From the NCBI RefSeq assembly GCF_023910625.1, contig NZ_JAAVVW010000002.1:186001-250000 (forward strand): a stretch of 64,000 bases of DNA, in the 5' to 3' direction. This DNA is from Limnohabitans sp. Its GTDB lineage: Bacteria > Pseudomonadota > Gammaproteobacteria > Burkholderiales > Burkholderiaceae_C. The translations under genes and the position numbers were made by a program. Below the pieces are notes generated by a model that did no database searches, had not been told where the DNA came from, and saw only the letters and a list, made by a program, of their open reading frames with translations. Position 1 is the first letter of the stretch. Each line of letters opens with the position of its first letter. Positions 9,609-17,973 of the stretch are shown piece after piece.

Positions 9609-9706
9609 GACGGGCAACATGACACCGCGGGCGCAAGGATAATGCGCACCATGACATTTCTCACAGCGCACTGCGCCCTGGGTCACCGCCCGTTCAGAGC
9701 CACAGC

Positions 9707-10648
9707 ATGCTGAGCGGCATCCTGTTCGCTTTGGCCGCGGGTCTCATGTGGGGCTTGGTGTTTGTCGGCCCACTCATGCTGCCCGAATACCCCGCCGCGC
9801 TGCACACCTTTGGTCGCTACCTGGCTTTTGGTCTGATCGCCCTGCCCTTGGCATTTGTCGACCGCGCCGAAATCAAGCGCCTGTCACGCGCCGACTGGCT
9901 GACCGCGCTCAAGCTGGCCGCCATTGGCAACGTGCTGTATTACCTGTTCCTGTCCAGCGCCATCCAGCGTGCAGGCGGCGCGCTGCCCACCATGATCATC
10001 GGCACGTTGCCCGTGGTGATTGCTGTGGCGGCCAACTTGCTCAACCACCAGCGCGACGGTCGCTTTTCGTGGCTCAAATTAGCCCCGCCTTTGGCGCTGA
10101 TCTTGCTCGGCATCGCCTGTGTCAACCATGTGGAATGGGCCGCCTTGCTGCAAAACCCGCAGGCCGACACCGACCGCTACATCACCGGGGCTGCGTTGGC
10201 CGTGGGTGCGGTGGTTTGCTGGACCTGGTACCCCCTTAAAAATGCCGACTGGTTGCGCGGCCACCCCGATCGCAACCCCCGCGTGTGGGCCACAGCGCAA
10301 GGGGTCGCCACTTTGCCCCTGGCCGTGCTGGGCTATGCCGCCTACTGGGTTTGGGCAAGCGCCACGCAACATCCGCTGACCATGCCTTTCGGGCCTCGGC
10401 CGCTGGAATTTGTCGGCCTCATGGTGGCCATCGGCCTGTTCGCTTCATGGCTGGGCACCCTGTGCTGGAACGCCGCCAGCCAACGCCTGCCCACCGCACT
10501 GGCGGGCCAGCTCATCGTGTTTGAAACCCTGGCCGCTTCAGGCTACACCTTCTGGTTGCGTGGCCAGTGGCCCGAACCCCTGACCGTGGCGGGCATTGCA
10601 CTCTTGGTGATGGGGGTGATCGGCGCAGTCAGGGTCAAATCGGTTTAG
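9707..10648 (+). CDS. EamA/DMT-superfamily transporter
   Basis: 313 residues with about ten hydrophobic helices in two EamA repeats (first half beginning LSGILFALAAGLMWGLVFVG; second half beginning after about residue 160, YITGAALAVGAVVCWTWY). Members export amino acids or other small metabolites. The substrate is unknown. It lies about 100 bases after the DASH photolyase on the same strand and may or may not be cotranscribed with it. Confidence 0.85.
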   Translation: MLSGILFALAAGLMWGLVFVGPLMLPEYPAALHTFGRYLAFGLIALPLAFVDRAEIKRLSRADWLTALKLAAIGNVLYYLFLSSAIQRAGGALPTMIIGTLPVVIAVAANLLNHQRDGRFSWLKLAPPLALILLGIACVNHVEWAALLQNPQADTDRYITGAALAVGAVVCWTWYPLKNADWLRGHPDRNPRVWATAQGVATLPLAVLGYAAYWVWASATQHPLTMPFGPRPLEFVGLMVAIGLFASWLGTLCWNAASQRLPTALAGQLIVFETLAASGYTFWLRGQWPEPLTVAGIALLVMGVIGAVRVKSV

Positions 10649-10700
10649 GCCATGCGGTGTGTGCAGACAGGGTTTTCACCAATCACGCCAACATTCAATG

Positions 10701-10708
10701 TGTATACA
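10701..10708. promoter_or_regulatory. TGTATACA palindrome upstream of ABC substrate-binding gene
   Basis: A perfect 8-base palindrome TGTATACA (context ATGTGTATACAGT) lies about 180 bases before the substrate-binding protein gene. The same palindrome recurs at 12049-12056, just before the ATPase gene of the same transporter. TNGTATACNA-like sites are bound by FadR-type GntR regulators, so a shared operator is plausible but unproven. Confidence 0.35.
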
Positions 10709-10890
10709 GTCAAGAACACAAAAATGGAGTGCCATCGGTGGAGAACCTTATTGGTGCCACCCGACCCTCGATTGCACCAGAAATGGGAATTTGCAAGCGA
10801 ACAAGCTGAAACACGCCGCCCGACGGTTGCTTGATAATGGCACTGATTTTGCTAATCACGAGTCACCGTTTATTTGAACCTGGAGTCCCC

Positions 10891-11925
10891 ATGAACAAGC
10901 GTTTCCTCATCAAGGCCACCGCCGCATTGGCTGCCGCCGCAGCATTTGGCTCTGCACACGCGCAAACCACCCCCATCAAGTTCCAACTTGACTGGCGTTT
11001 TGAAGGCCCATCGGCCTTCTTCCTGGTGCCCGCAGCCAAGGGCTATTTCAAAGATGCCAAGCTCGACGTGACAGTGGACTCGGGCAACGGCTCTGGCGGC
11101 GCGGTCACCCGCGTGGCTTCGGGCACTTACGACCTGGGTTTTGCCGACCTGGCCGCCCTGATGGAATTCCACGCCAACAACCCCGACGCACCCAACAAGC
11201 CTGTGGCCATCATGATGGTCTACAACAACACACCCGCGTCGGTGATGGCTTTGAAAAAGTCGGGCATCAAGAACCCTGCCGACCTGGCAGGCAAGAAGAT
11301 GGGCGCACCCGTGTTTGACGCAGGTCGCCGCGCGTTCCCCATCTTCCAGAAAGCCAACAACATCGGCAACGTGACCTGGACCGCCATGGACCCACCCCTG
11401 CGTGAAACCATGTTGGTGCGCGGTGATGTGGACGCCATCACCGGCTTCACCTTCACCTCGCTGCTCAACATCGAAGCGCGTGGGGTCAAGGCCGAAGACA
11501 TCGTGGTCATGCAGTACCCCGACTTTGGCGTCAAGCTTTATGGCAACGCCATCATTGCCACGCCCAAGATCCTGAAAGAAAACCCGGCGGCCGTGAAAGC
11601 CTTCCTGAGCGCGTTTACCAAAGGTGCCAAGGAAGTCATGAACAACCCGGCAGCAGCCATTGAAACCGTCAAAGCCCGCGATGGCATCATCAACACCGCT
11701 TTGGAAACGCGCCGCCTGCAACTGGCGATCGACACCGTGATCAACAGCCCATCAGCCCGAGCCGAAGGTTTTGGTCAGGTGAGCGGCCCCCGTCTTTCGC
11801 TGATGGCGTCGCAAGTGTCCGATGCTTTCAACACCAAGACACGCGTGAAAGCAGAGGACATCTGGAACGGCTCTTTCCTACCCTCTGCCAAAGAACTCGA
11901 CATCCTACCCAAGCCCAAAAAATAA
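10891..11925 (+). CDS. ABC transporter substrate-binding protein, NitT/TauT type (NMT1/THI5-like)
   Basis: 344 residues starting MNKRFLIKATAALAAAAAFG, with a classic signal peptide cleaved near AHA-QT, so periplasmic. The mature protein opens with KFQLDWRFEGPSAFFLVPAAKGYF and contains SGSGGAVTRV-like and DLGFADLAALME segments, as in NMT1/SsuA-like binding proteins for nitrate, sulfonates, pyrimidines or similar ligands. The ligand is unknown. The ATG is preceded by GGAG. An upstream in-frame start at 10831 would bury the signal peptide and is rejected. It forms a cassette with the next two genes and lies upstream of ureD, hinting at a nitrogen-containing substrate. Confidence 0.85.
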   Translation: MNKRFLIKATAALAAAAAFGSAHAQTTPIKFQLDWRFEGPSAFFLVPAAKGYFKDAKLDVTVDSGNGSGGAVTRVASGTYDLGFADLAALMEFHANNPDAPNKPVAIMMVYNNTPASVMALKKSGIKNPADLAGKKMGAPVFDAGRRAFPIFQKANNIGNVTWTAMDPPLRETMLVRGDVDAITGFTFTSLLNIEARGVKAEDIVVMQYPDFGVKLYGNAIIATPKILKENPAAVKAFLSAFTKGAKEVMNNPAAAIETVKARDGIINTALETRRLQLAIDTVINSPSARAEGFGQVSGPRLSLMASQVSDAFNTKTRVKAEDIWNGSFLPSAKELDILPKPKK

Positions 11926-12000
11926 GCCCCCAAGCTTTGCCAAAGGGTCATGCCTGAAGGCAAAGCGGACCGTCTCCAGGTGCATGGTCACCATGGCTTG

Positions 12001-12035
12001 AGCCCACTTCAACTCCCCGCAGTCAGTGGGCTTTT
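12001..12035 (+). terminator. attenuator-like hairpin between binding-protein and ATPase genes
   Basis: AGCCCACT (12001-12008) pairs with AGTGGGCT (12025-12032), followed by only three to four T. It may reduce read-through so that the binding protein is made in excess of the ATPase and permease, a common pattern in ABC operons. Confidence 0.4.
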
Positions 12036-12048
12036 CAAGGAGATGTCT

Positions 12049-12056
12049 TGTATACA
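12049..12056. promoter_or_regulatory. second TGTATACA palindrome
   Basis: TGTATACA in the context CTTGTATACACTT, 30 bases before the ATPase start codon. It is identical in its core to the site upstream of the binding-protein gene. This suggests an internal promoter or operator for the ATPase-permease part of the cassette. Confidence 0.35.
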
Positions 12057-12085
12057 CTTTCGAACACCATTTCAGAGTTCACACC

Positions 12086-12904
12086 ATGACCCAAGAATCA
12101 TTCGTTGATTTCCAGAATGTCTGGCTGGCCTACAACGACGAGTTGTTGGCGCAAAACCACTTCGCTGTCGAAGACATCAACCTGCAGGTCAAGCAGGGAG
12201 AGTTCATCGCCATCGTCGGGCCTTCGGGATGCGGCAAGTCCACCTTCATGAAGCTGACCACCGGCCTGAAGATGCCCAGCAAAGGCCGCATCCTGGTCGA
12301 CGGCCAGCCTGTGACGGGTCCGCTCAAAATCAGCGGCATGGCATTTCAGGCCTCGTCGCTTTTGCCCTGGCGCACCACGCTCGACAACGTGCTGCTGCCG
12401 CTCGAAATCGTGGAGCCCTACCGCTCCAACTTCAAGCAAAAGAAAGAAGAGTACGCAGAACGCGCCCGCAAACTGCTGAACACCGTGGGCTTGGGTGGTT
12501 ACGAAGACAAATTTCCCTGGCAACTGTCGGGCGGCATGCAGCAACGCGCCAGCATCTGCCGTGCCCTGATCCACGAACCCAAGATGCTGCTGCTCGACGA
12601 GCCCTTTGGCGCGCTCGACGCCTTCACCCGTGAAGAGCTCTGGTGCATCTTGCGCGACCTGTGGACCGAACAAAAGTTCAACGTCATTTTGGTCACGCAC
12701 GATCTGCGCGAATCGGTGTTTTTGGCCGACACGGTGTACGTGATGAGCAAGAGCCCCGGCCGCTTTGTCGTGAAAAAAGAAATCGACCTGCCGCGCCCGC
12801 GCGACCTGGAGATCACCTACACGCCCGAATTCACCAACATCGTGCACGAGCTGCGCGGCCACATCGGTGCCATGCGCAAGACCGGTGCGGCCATCAACCA
12901 ATAA
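12086..12904 (+). CDS. ABC transporter ATP-binding protein, NitT/TauT type
   Basis: 272 residues from MTQESFVDFQNVWLAY. It has Walker A GPSGCGKST, Q-loop MAFQASSLLPWRTTLDNV, signature LSGGMQQR, Walker B LLLDEPFGALD and the switch His in VTHDLRESVF. It energises uptake by the neighbouring permease. The open frame extends 60 bases further upstream, but homologues start at the MTQ position. The spacing of 13 bases to the permease shows an operon. Confidence 0.9.
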   Translation: MTQESFVDFQNVWLAYNDELLAQNHFAVEDINLQVKQGEFIAIVGPSGCGKSTFMKLTTGLKMPSKGRILVDGQPVTGPLKISGMAFQASSLLPWRTTLDNVLLPLEIVEPYRSNFKQKKEEYAERARKLLNTVGLGGYEDKFPWQLSGGMQQRASICRALIHEPKMLLLDEPFGALDAFTREELWCILRDLWTEQKFNVILVTHDLRESVFLADTVYVMSKSPGRFVVKKEIDLPRPRDLEITYTPEFTNIVHELRGHIGAMRKTGAAINQ

Positions 12905-12917
12905 TCGGGAGCCCCAC

Positions 12918-13685
12918 ATGAACAAGAAATCCCTCGAAAGCTGGTCACCCTGGATCTTGCTGGCGCTGAGCATCCTGCTTTGGGAAGGCCTGTGCCGCGC
13001 CTTCAACGTGTCTGAATTCGTCTTTCCCAGCCCCTCACGCATCGCACAGCAAACCATCGAATACCGCGACGTGATCGCGGGCCACGCCTGGCGCACCTAT
13101 TGGGTGACCATGGTGGGCTTTGGCATCGCCATCGTGGTGGGCGTGTTGCTGGGCTTCATCATTGGCAGCTCGCGCCTGGCCTATGCCGCCGTGTACCCGC
13201 TCATGACCGCCTTCAACGCCCTGCCCAAAGCGGCCTTTGTGCCAATTTTGGTGGTGTGGTTCGGCATCGGCATCGGCCCCGCCATCCTCACGGCTTTCCT
13301 CATCAGCTTCTTCCCCATCATGGTGAACATCGCCACCGGTCTGGCCACTTTGGAGCCTGAGCTGGAAGACGTGCTGCGCGTGCTGGGCGCCAAGCGCTGG
13401 GACGTGCTGGTCAAAGTGGGCCTGCCCCGCTCCATGCCCTACTTTTACGGCTCGCTCAAAGTCGCGATCACCTTGGCTTTTGTGGGGACCACCGTGTCCG
13501 AGATGACCGCCTCAAACGAAGGCATTGGCTACCTGCTGATCTCAGCCGGTTCGGCCATGCAAATGGGCTTGGCGTTTTCGGGTTTGGTGGTGGTGGGTGC
13601 CATGGCCATGATCATGTATGAGCTGTTCAGCTACATCGAAAAGCGCACCACCGGTTGGGCACACCGCGGATCGCAGGGCGAGTGA
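12918..13685 (+). CDS. ABC transporter permease, NitT/TauT type
   Basis: 255 residues starting MNKKSLESWSPW after CGGGAG. Six hydrophobic helices are predicted. The conserved ATPase-contact loop is the EAA-like segment ELEDVLRVLGAKRWDVLVKVGLP (here split as ELEDVLRVLG and AKRWDVLVKV). It belongs to the binding-protein-dependent transport family that includes SsuC and TauC. It is the last gene of the three-gene importer, and ureD starts 54 bases later on the same strand, so cotranscription with ureD is likely. Confidence 0.9.
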   Translation: MNKKSLESWSPWILLALSILLWEGLCRAFNVSEFVFPSPSRIAQQTIEYRDVIAGHAWRTYWVTMVGFGIAIVVGVLLGFIIGSSRLAYAAVYPLMTAFNALPKAAFVPILVVWFGIGIGPAILTAFLISFFPIMVNIATGLATLEPELEDVLRVLGAKRWDVLVKVGLPRSMPYFYGSLKVAITLAFVGTTVSEMTASNEGIGYLLISAGSAMQMGLAFSGLVVVGAMAMIMYELFSYIEKRTTGWAHRGSQGE

Positions 13686-13739
13686 AGCACATGCTGTTTT
13701 GCGTTTGACGCCGTCGGCCAACCCAAGGAAGCGGCTCCA

Positions 13740-14570
13740 ATGACTTGGCTGGCCCGACTGGATTTGGACTACACGCTCGAAGCCCAGCGCAGCGTGGCCC
13801 GTTACCTGCACAGCGGGCCGCTGCGCATCTTGCAAAGCCTCTACCCCGAAGGCGATGCGGTCTGCCACAACGTGCTGGTCCACCCGCCCAGTGGCCTGGT
13901 GGGTGGCGACATGCTGGATATGCGCGTCACCGTGGGCTCTGGGGCGCATGGTCTGGTTACCACACCCGGGGCCACACGTTTTTACAGGTCTGAGGCCGGG
14001 CTGGCCACACAACAGGTGCATGCTCGGGTTGAATCAGGCGCACGATTGGAATGGCTGCCTTTGGAAGCGATTGCCTACAACCAATGCGATGCCCTCAACC
14101 GCGCCGTGTTTGAGCTGGCCCCCGGCGCAGAAATGATGGCCTGGGACATCACCGCCTTTGGGCTGCCTGCAGCCGACTTGCCCTATCTGCAAGGCACCTT
14201 TCGCCAACACCTGGAGATTCCAGGTGTGTGGCTTGAGCGCGGCAACATCGACGCCACCGACAGCCGACTGATGAACAGCCCACTGGGGCTGGCAGGCCAA
14301 CGCTGCATGGCCACGCTGGTGTTGGCGTCGGGCAGCGCCATGGCCGACGAGCGCATCGAACGGGCTTTGGCTTGCGCCCGCGAACTGCTCGAAGCGTCTG
14401 AACTGCGCCTGAGCGCTGGCGCCACCTCACCGCACAAACAGGTCATCGTGCTGCGCGCGCTGGCACCGGTGACCGAACCTGCCATGCAGTTGCTGCGGCA
14501 GGTTTGGGCGGCATGGCGGCGTGAGATGTGGGCTTTGACGGGCACTTACCCTCGGCTTTGGCATGTTTAA
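13740..14570 (+). CDS. ureD: urease accessory protein UreD
   Basis: 276 residues. Shows the UreD/UreH pattern RYLHSGPLRILQSLYPEG, HNVLVHPPSGLVGGDML, TTPGATRFYRS, LEWLPLEAIAYNQ and ALTGTYPRLWHV at the C-terminus. UreD is the scaffold that docks UreF-UreG on apo-urease during nickel insertion. In relatives it directly precedes ureA, whereas here it is 8.7 kb upstream of ureA, separated by accessory DNA. It appears intact. Confidence 0.92.
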   Translation: MTWLARLDLDYTLEAQRSVARYLHSGPLRILQSLYPEGDAVCHNVLVHPPSGLVGGDMLDMRVTVGSGAHGLVTTPGATRFYRSEAGLATQQVHARVESGARLEWLPLEAIAYNQCDALNRAVFELAPGAEMMAWDITAFGLPAADLPYLQGTFRQHLEIPGVWLERGNIDATDSRLMNSPLGLAGQRCMATLVLASGSAMADERIERALACARELLEASELRLSAGATSPHKQVIVLRALAPVTEPAMQLLRQVWAAWRREMWALTGTYPRLWHV

Positions 14571-14720
14571 GCCCTGAGTTTCTTGCACCCAAGCCCGATT
14601 GCATGAATCTTTCGGAAGGGCACAGGCGCACAACCCATGGCCTTGTTCCATCAGAACGTGATCTGGGTCAGTGTTCAGCGCTGACCCGCATGGTCAGATG
14701 CGGATGATGTTTGTTTTGTC

Positions 14721-15947
14721 ATGAACACCTCTTTGCAATGGATCGGCTTGCTGACGGCCCTGGGGGTGGGCTTGCTGATCGGTGTGGTGCGCGAGCGCAG
14801 GCATCAGCCCCATGTGAGCAAGGCTGGCACCCGGACGCACGCGCTGGTGGCGGTGCTCGGCTATGTGAGCTGGAGTTTGGGCACTTGGCCATTTGTGGCC
14901 ACGGTCTTGGTGATCGGCGCACTGGTGATCGGGGGTTATCAGGCCACCGCCCGCGCCGATCCTGGTCAGACGGGTGAGGTGGCATTGCTGGTGACACTGA
15001 TGCTGTCGGCGCTGGCGGCGCAAAACCCGAGCCTGTCTGCCGCTCTGGGTGTGCTGTCGGCGGCGCTGCTGCATGCCAAGCAAGCTTCGCAGCGCATCAG
15101 CCGTGTTCTGATCACCGATCAAGAGTTGCAAGACGGCCTGGTCCTGGCTGCAGCAGCCCTGGTCGTCATGCCGCTGCTGTCGGACCAAGCGATGGACCCC
15201 TGGGGCGTGCTGCAACCCACCACGCTGTGGCGCATTGTGGTGCTGGTCATGGCGGTCGGCATGTTGGGCCATGTGGCGCAGCGTGCGCTGGGCGGTCGTT
15301 GGGGCATGCCACTGGCTGCATTCTTTTCGGGTTTTGTGTCTTCCACCGCCGTGGTCGTCAGCACGGGTCAGCGCGTGCGGGCAGGACACAGTGATGCACT
15401 GCCCGCAGCAGCTTGCGCCTTATTGGCGAATCTGGCCTCGTTGGCGTTGTTTGCCGGGGTGCTGGGGGCTGCCTCACCGGCCCTGCTGGTGGCCATGCGC
15501 TGGCCACTGGCCTTGGCCGGTCTGGGCTTGCTGCTGGTGGTGATAGCCGCCTTGCGTCGCATCGAAGGCGATGGTGCCGAGACCCCAACAGGACGCGCCT
15601 TCAAGCTGTCGCATGCCATGGGTATGGCCAGCATCATTGCCTTGATGTCCTTGCTCGCTGCCTGGCTGCAACATGTTTTTGGCAATGTCGGCGTGCTGGT
15701 GGCTGCGCTGTGTGTGGCTTGGGTGGAAGTGCATGCCGCCGCCGCCAGCATTGCGCAACTGATTCAGTCTGGCGGCATGACACCTGAGTGGGCGCATTGG
15801 GCACTGGTGGCCGTTCTCGCCTCCAGCGGTCTGGCCAAAACCGCTCTGGCGATGGCCAGCGGCGGGATTCGTTACGGTCTGACCGTCGGACTGGGATTGG
15901 CGGCCATGGTGGCGGGGGACGCAGTTGGGGTTTTGTGGTTGGTCTGA
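14721..15947 (+). CDS. MgtC/SapB and DUF4010 domain membrane protein
   Basis: 408 residues, about 11-12 hydrophobic helices. The N-terminal part (WIGLLTALGVGLLIGVVRER, then GTRTHALVAVLG) is the MgtC/SapB domain. The C-terminal two thirds match the DUF4010 integral membrane domain (SGFVSSTAVVVS is characteristic). The function of this two-domain family is not established. A GGGTCAG...CTGACCC hairpin at 14665-14687 lies between ureD and this gene. It is the first gene of the block separating ureD from ureA. Confidence 0.8.
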   Translation: MNTSLQWIGLLTALGVGLLIGVVRERRHQPHVSKAGTRTHALVAVLGYVSWSLGTWPFVATVLVIGALVIGGYQATARADPGQTGEVALLVTLMLSALAAQNPSLSAALGVLSAALLHAKQASQRISRVLITDQELQDGLVLAAAALVVMPLLSDQAMDPWGVLQPTTLWRIVVLVMAVGMLGHVAQRALGGRWGMPLAAFFSGFVSSTAVVVSTGQRVRAGHSDALPAAACALLANLASLALFAGVLGAASPALLVAMRWPLALAGLGLLLVVIAALRRIEGDGAETPTGRAFKLSHAMGMASIIALMSLLAAWLQHVFGNVGVLVAALCVAWVEVHAAAASIAQLIQSGGMTPEWAHWALVAVLASSGLAKTALAMASGGIRYGLTVGLGLAAMVAGDAVGVLWLV

Positions 15948-15986
15948 ATTGGGCTAGCGGGCTTGGTTTGGAGGAGCGTCTGCTGA

Positions 15987-16018
15987 AGGCTGTTATGTAG
16001 AGATCTACATAACAGCCT
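15987..16018. repeat. perfect 15-bp palindrome
   Basis: AGGCTGTTATGTAGA (15987-16001), then GA, then its exact reverse complement (16004-16018). It lies 40 bases after the DUF4010 gene and its right arm runs into the left terminal repeat of the collapsed mobile element. It could be a terminator without T run, or a recombination site associated with the element. Confidence 0.7.
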
Positions 16019-16114
16019 CTATGCTCAGGTGACAACTATGTGCAGATGTTGTTTTGTGAATGACACTGGTCCCTCTGTCGGTGAGACTGCGGGGCCAGCG
16101 AAATCTGCGCATAG

Positions 16115-16246
16115 TTACAGTGTCTGAAGGAATTGCATAAGCGAGTCGGGAGCTTTGTATCGGCTCATATTGGTATTGGGTTCCTCCAGCCTCGCAAGGG
16201 CCCGCTCTGTCATCGCAAGATCAGCCTCGACGTAGCGGTGGGTGGT
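16115..16246 (-). pseudogene. C-terminal remnant of a tyrosine recombinase/integrase
   Basis: The minus strand encodes 43 residues, TTHRYVEADLAMTERALARL followed by EEPNTNMSRYKAPDSLMQFL and QTL-stop. The THxYVEADLxMxExAL pattern, including the catalytic Tyr, is the normal C-terminus of many phage-type integrases. Just upstream on the same strand an AGGAG (16272-16276) precedes an ATG at 16265 that opens only a 14-codon frame. This looks like the start of one gene fused out of frame to the end of another by a deletion. Confidence 0.6.
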
Positions 16247-16466
16247 TCAGTTGAGTGATTCCCATGGTGATCTCCTGAAGTGGGATCACCAGTGAAACTC
16301 TACGGAATAACTATGTCCAGATATTCAGTTGGCCACCCAACCGTGACCCGCATCCTGCGGGCCTGAGAGCCATCACAGGAAAACCATCTGCACATAGTTG
16401 TCTGACCTTGCCCCCGAAAAACGTACTGCTTAGCGGATGGTTAAAAATCAGTTCAAGGAGAACGAA

Positions 16467-16763
16467 ATGAGTGAAACGAGAAAACGGGCCAAGTACACGC
16501 TGGAATTCAAGATGGAGGCGGTCAGGCTGGTCAAAGGCGGACAGGCGGTATCGGTCACAGCCAAAGTGTTGGGCATCCCCAAAGCAAGCTTGGACAACTG
16601 GGTCAAGCTCAGTGCCAAGGGCCAACTTAAAGGCGCGGGGGATAAGCCTGTCAGTGCGGAGCAAATGGAGCTGGCCCGCCTTAGAGCGCAATTGGCCCGC
16701 GTGACCATGGAGCGCGACATCCTAAAAAAAGCCACGGCGTACTTCGCTCGGGAATCACTGTGA
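16467..16763 (+). CDS. IS3-family transposase OrfA
   Basis: 98 residues starting MSETRKRAKYTLEFKMEAVR after CAAGGAG. The N-terminal helix-turn-helix (LVKGGQAVSVTAKVLGIPK) binds the terminal repeats. A leucine-zipper-like helix follows (MELARLRAQLARVTMERDIL) and ends in KKATAYFARESL. It overlaps OrfB by 4 bases in the -1 frame. Confidence 0.92.
   Translation: MSETRKRAKYTLEFKMEAVRLVKGGQAVSVTAKVLGIPKASLDNWVKLSAKGQLKGAGDKPVSAEQMELARLRAQLARVTMERDILKKATAYFARESL
16724..16730 (+). other. programmed -1 frameshift site in IS3-family transposase
   Basis: A run of seven A sits in the phase A-AAA-AAA relative to the OrfA codons. Slipping back one base opens a stop-free frame (reading S-H-G-V-L-R-S-G-I-T) that runs directly into OrfB and gives the OrfAB fusion transposase typical of this family. 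Confidence 0.75.
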
Positions 16764-17662
16764 AGTACGCCTGGATAGCCAGCAACAAAGCCCATTGGCC
16801 CATCTCCTTGGCCTGCGAAGTGCTTGGCGTGAGCACCAGCGGCTACTTTGAACATGGCCGACGCAAGAAGTTCCCCAAACCCAGTAAGCCCGGTGCTCAC
16901 AAACGCATGAGCGACGAAGCACTATTGGCGCACATGCGCGCCATCCATGCAGAAGTCAAAGGGGAATACGGCTGGCCCAAGATGTGGAAGGAATTGGTGG
17001 CGCGTGGGCATCGGGTCGGCAAAGAGCGGGTACGCCGCTTGATGCAGTTGCACGGCATCCGTGCCAGGTGCAAACGCAAGTTTGTCGTTACCACGGATAG
17101 CAAACACCATCTGCCCATTGCGCCTGACCTGGTCAAACGCAACTTCACCCCGACAGCGCCCAACCAGGTCTGGACGGGCGACATCACCTACATCGCCACG
17201 GACGAGGGTTGGTTGTACCTGGCAGCTATCATTGACCTGTTCAGCCGCCAGGTGGTGGGATGGAGCATGCAGCCGCACATGCAAAGCAGCCTGGTGACAG
17301 ACGCGTTAAAGATGGCATGGTTCCGGCGTCAGCCAGCGCCAGGCCTGATCTTCCATTCGGACCGAGGCAGCCAATACTGCGGGCATGAGTTCCAGGGCAC
17401 GCTGGCGGGTTACAAGATGAGAAGCTCCATGAGTCGCAAGGGAAACTGCTGGGACAACGCACCCACGGAGAGTCTGTGGGGCCGACTCAAAGTGGGCAGG
17501 CTATACGGGCAGAGGTTTGCAACCCGCAGACAGGCGATGGATGAGGTGATTGACTGGCTGACGTTCTACAACCACCGGCGGTTGCACTCCACGTTGGGCT
17601 ACGTCAGTCCGATGCAGTTTGAGAAACGCTGGGACGCGGCACAGCGATTGAAGGCCGCATAA
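16760..17662 (+). CDS. IS3-family transposase OrfB, DDE catalytic domain
   Basis: 300 residues with an rve-type integrase core. The DDE residues are the Asp in WTGDITYI, the Asp in FHSDRGSQY and the Glu in NAPTESLWGRLK, followed by YNHRRLHSTLGYVSP. The N-terminal HTH_21 region includes EYGWPKMWKELVARGHRVG. It could start at the GTG at 16760 but is normally made as a fusion with OrfA through the frameshift at 16724. It is intact. Confidence 0.93.
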   Translation: MKYAWIASNKAHWPISLACEVLGVSTSGYFEHGRRKKFPKPSKPGAHKRMSDEALLAHMRAIHAEVKGEYGWPKMWKELVARGHRVGKERVRRLMQLHGIRARCKRKFVVTTDSKHHLPIAPDLVKRNFTPTAPNQVWTGDITYIATDEGWLYLAAIIDLFSRQVVGWSMQPHMQSSLVTDALKMAWFRRQPAPGLIFHSDRGSQYCGHEFQGTLAGYKMRSSMSRKGNCWDNAPTESLWGRLKVGRLYGQRFATRRQAMDEVIDWLTFYNHRRLHSTLGYVSPMQFEKRWDAAQRLKAA

Positions 17663-17973
17663 TAAAGCGGCTAAGAGGTACGTCAAACAGGGGCAGGTTC
17701 AGTCACATGAGCATAGAGGCTGATAGCGGTCGTAGCTACGCGAGAAGTCTAAGGCAGTAACCGACCCAGTGCAGACGGTCGCTACGCCAGACTGAGTGTC
17801 AGCTCTGAAGCGATTACTGCCGGCAGTGTTTCAATCCAAGCTAGAAGCTGAGAGAATGAGCGGACTCGCACGCACGAGCATTTCGGTAAAGCCTGATGTC
17901 CGGTCTTGAGTGCAAAGTTGAGCACTTTATGCTCAGCCCTGTTTCCGGCTGACTTTTGCTATAGGTGATCTGA

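Larger units (their letters stand above)
16403..17701 (+). mobile_element. IS3-family insertion sequence, complete (1299 bp)
   Basis: Terminal inverted repeats are TGACCTTGCCCCCGAAAAAC at the left end and the mirror of TGAACCTGCCCCTGTTTGAC at the right end. A 3-bp target duplication GTC flanks both ends (16400-16402 and 17702-17704). The two overlapping transposase frames are intact. It has inserted into the right terminal repeat of the collapsed recombinase-type element, so it is the younger of the two. Confidence 0.88.
16013..17722. mobile_element. collapsed recombinase-type element (RIT-like), split by an IS3-family insertion
   Basis: Once the IS3-family element (16403-17701) is removed, an about 410-bp element remains. 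Its outer ends are inverted repeats: CAGCCTCTATGCTCA-G-GTGAC at 16013-16033, and the mirror copy at 16400-16402 joined to 17705-17722. Each end carries two mirrored copies of a 16-18 base motif, core AACTATGTGCAGAT, at 16031-16048 and 16103-16118 on the left and 16308-16323 and 16385-16402 on the right. The only coding remnant inside is the C-terminal tail of a tyrosine recombinase. The layout is what an internal deletion of a recombinase-in-trio (RIT) element would leave. The family assignment is inference. Confidence 0.6.

Noticed and set aside
12098..13096. 332-codon minus-strand open frame
   Set aside because: Antisense to the ABC ATPase and permease genes, which carry all expected motifs.
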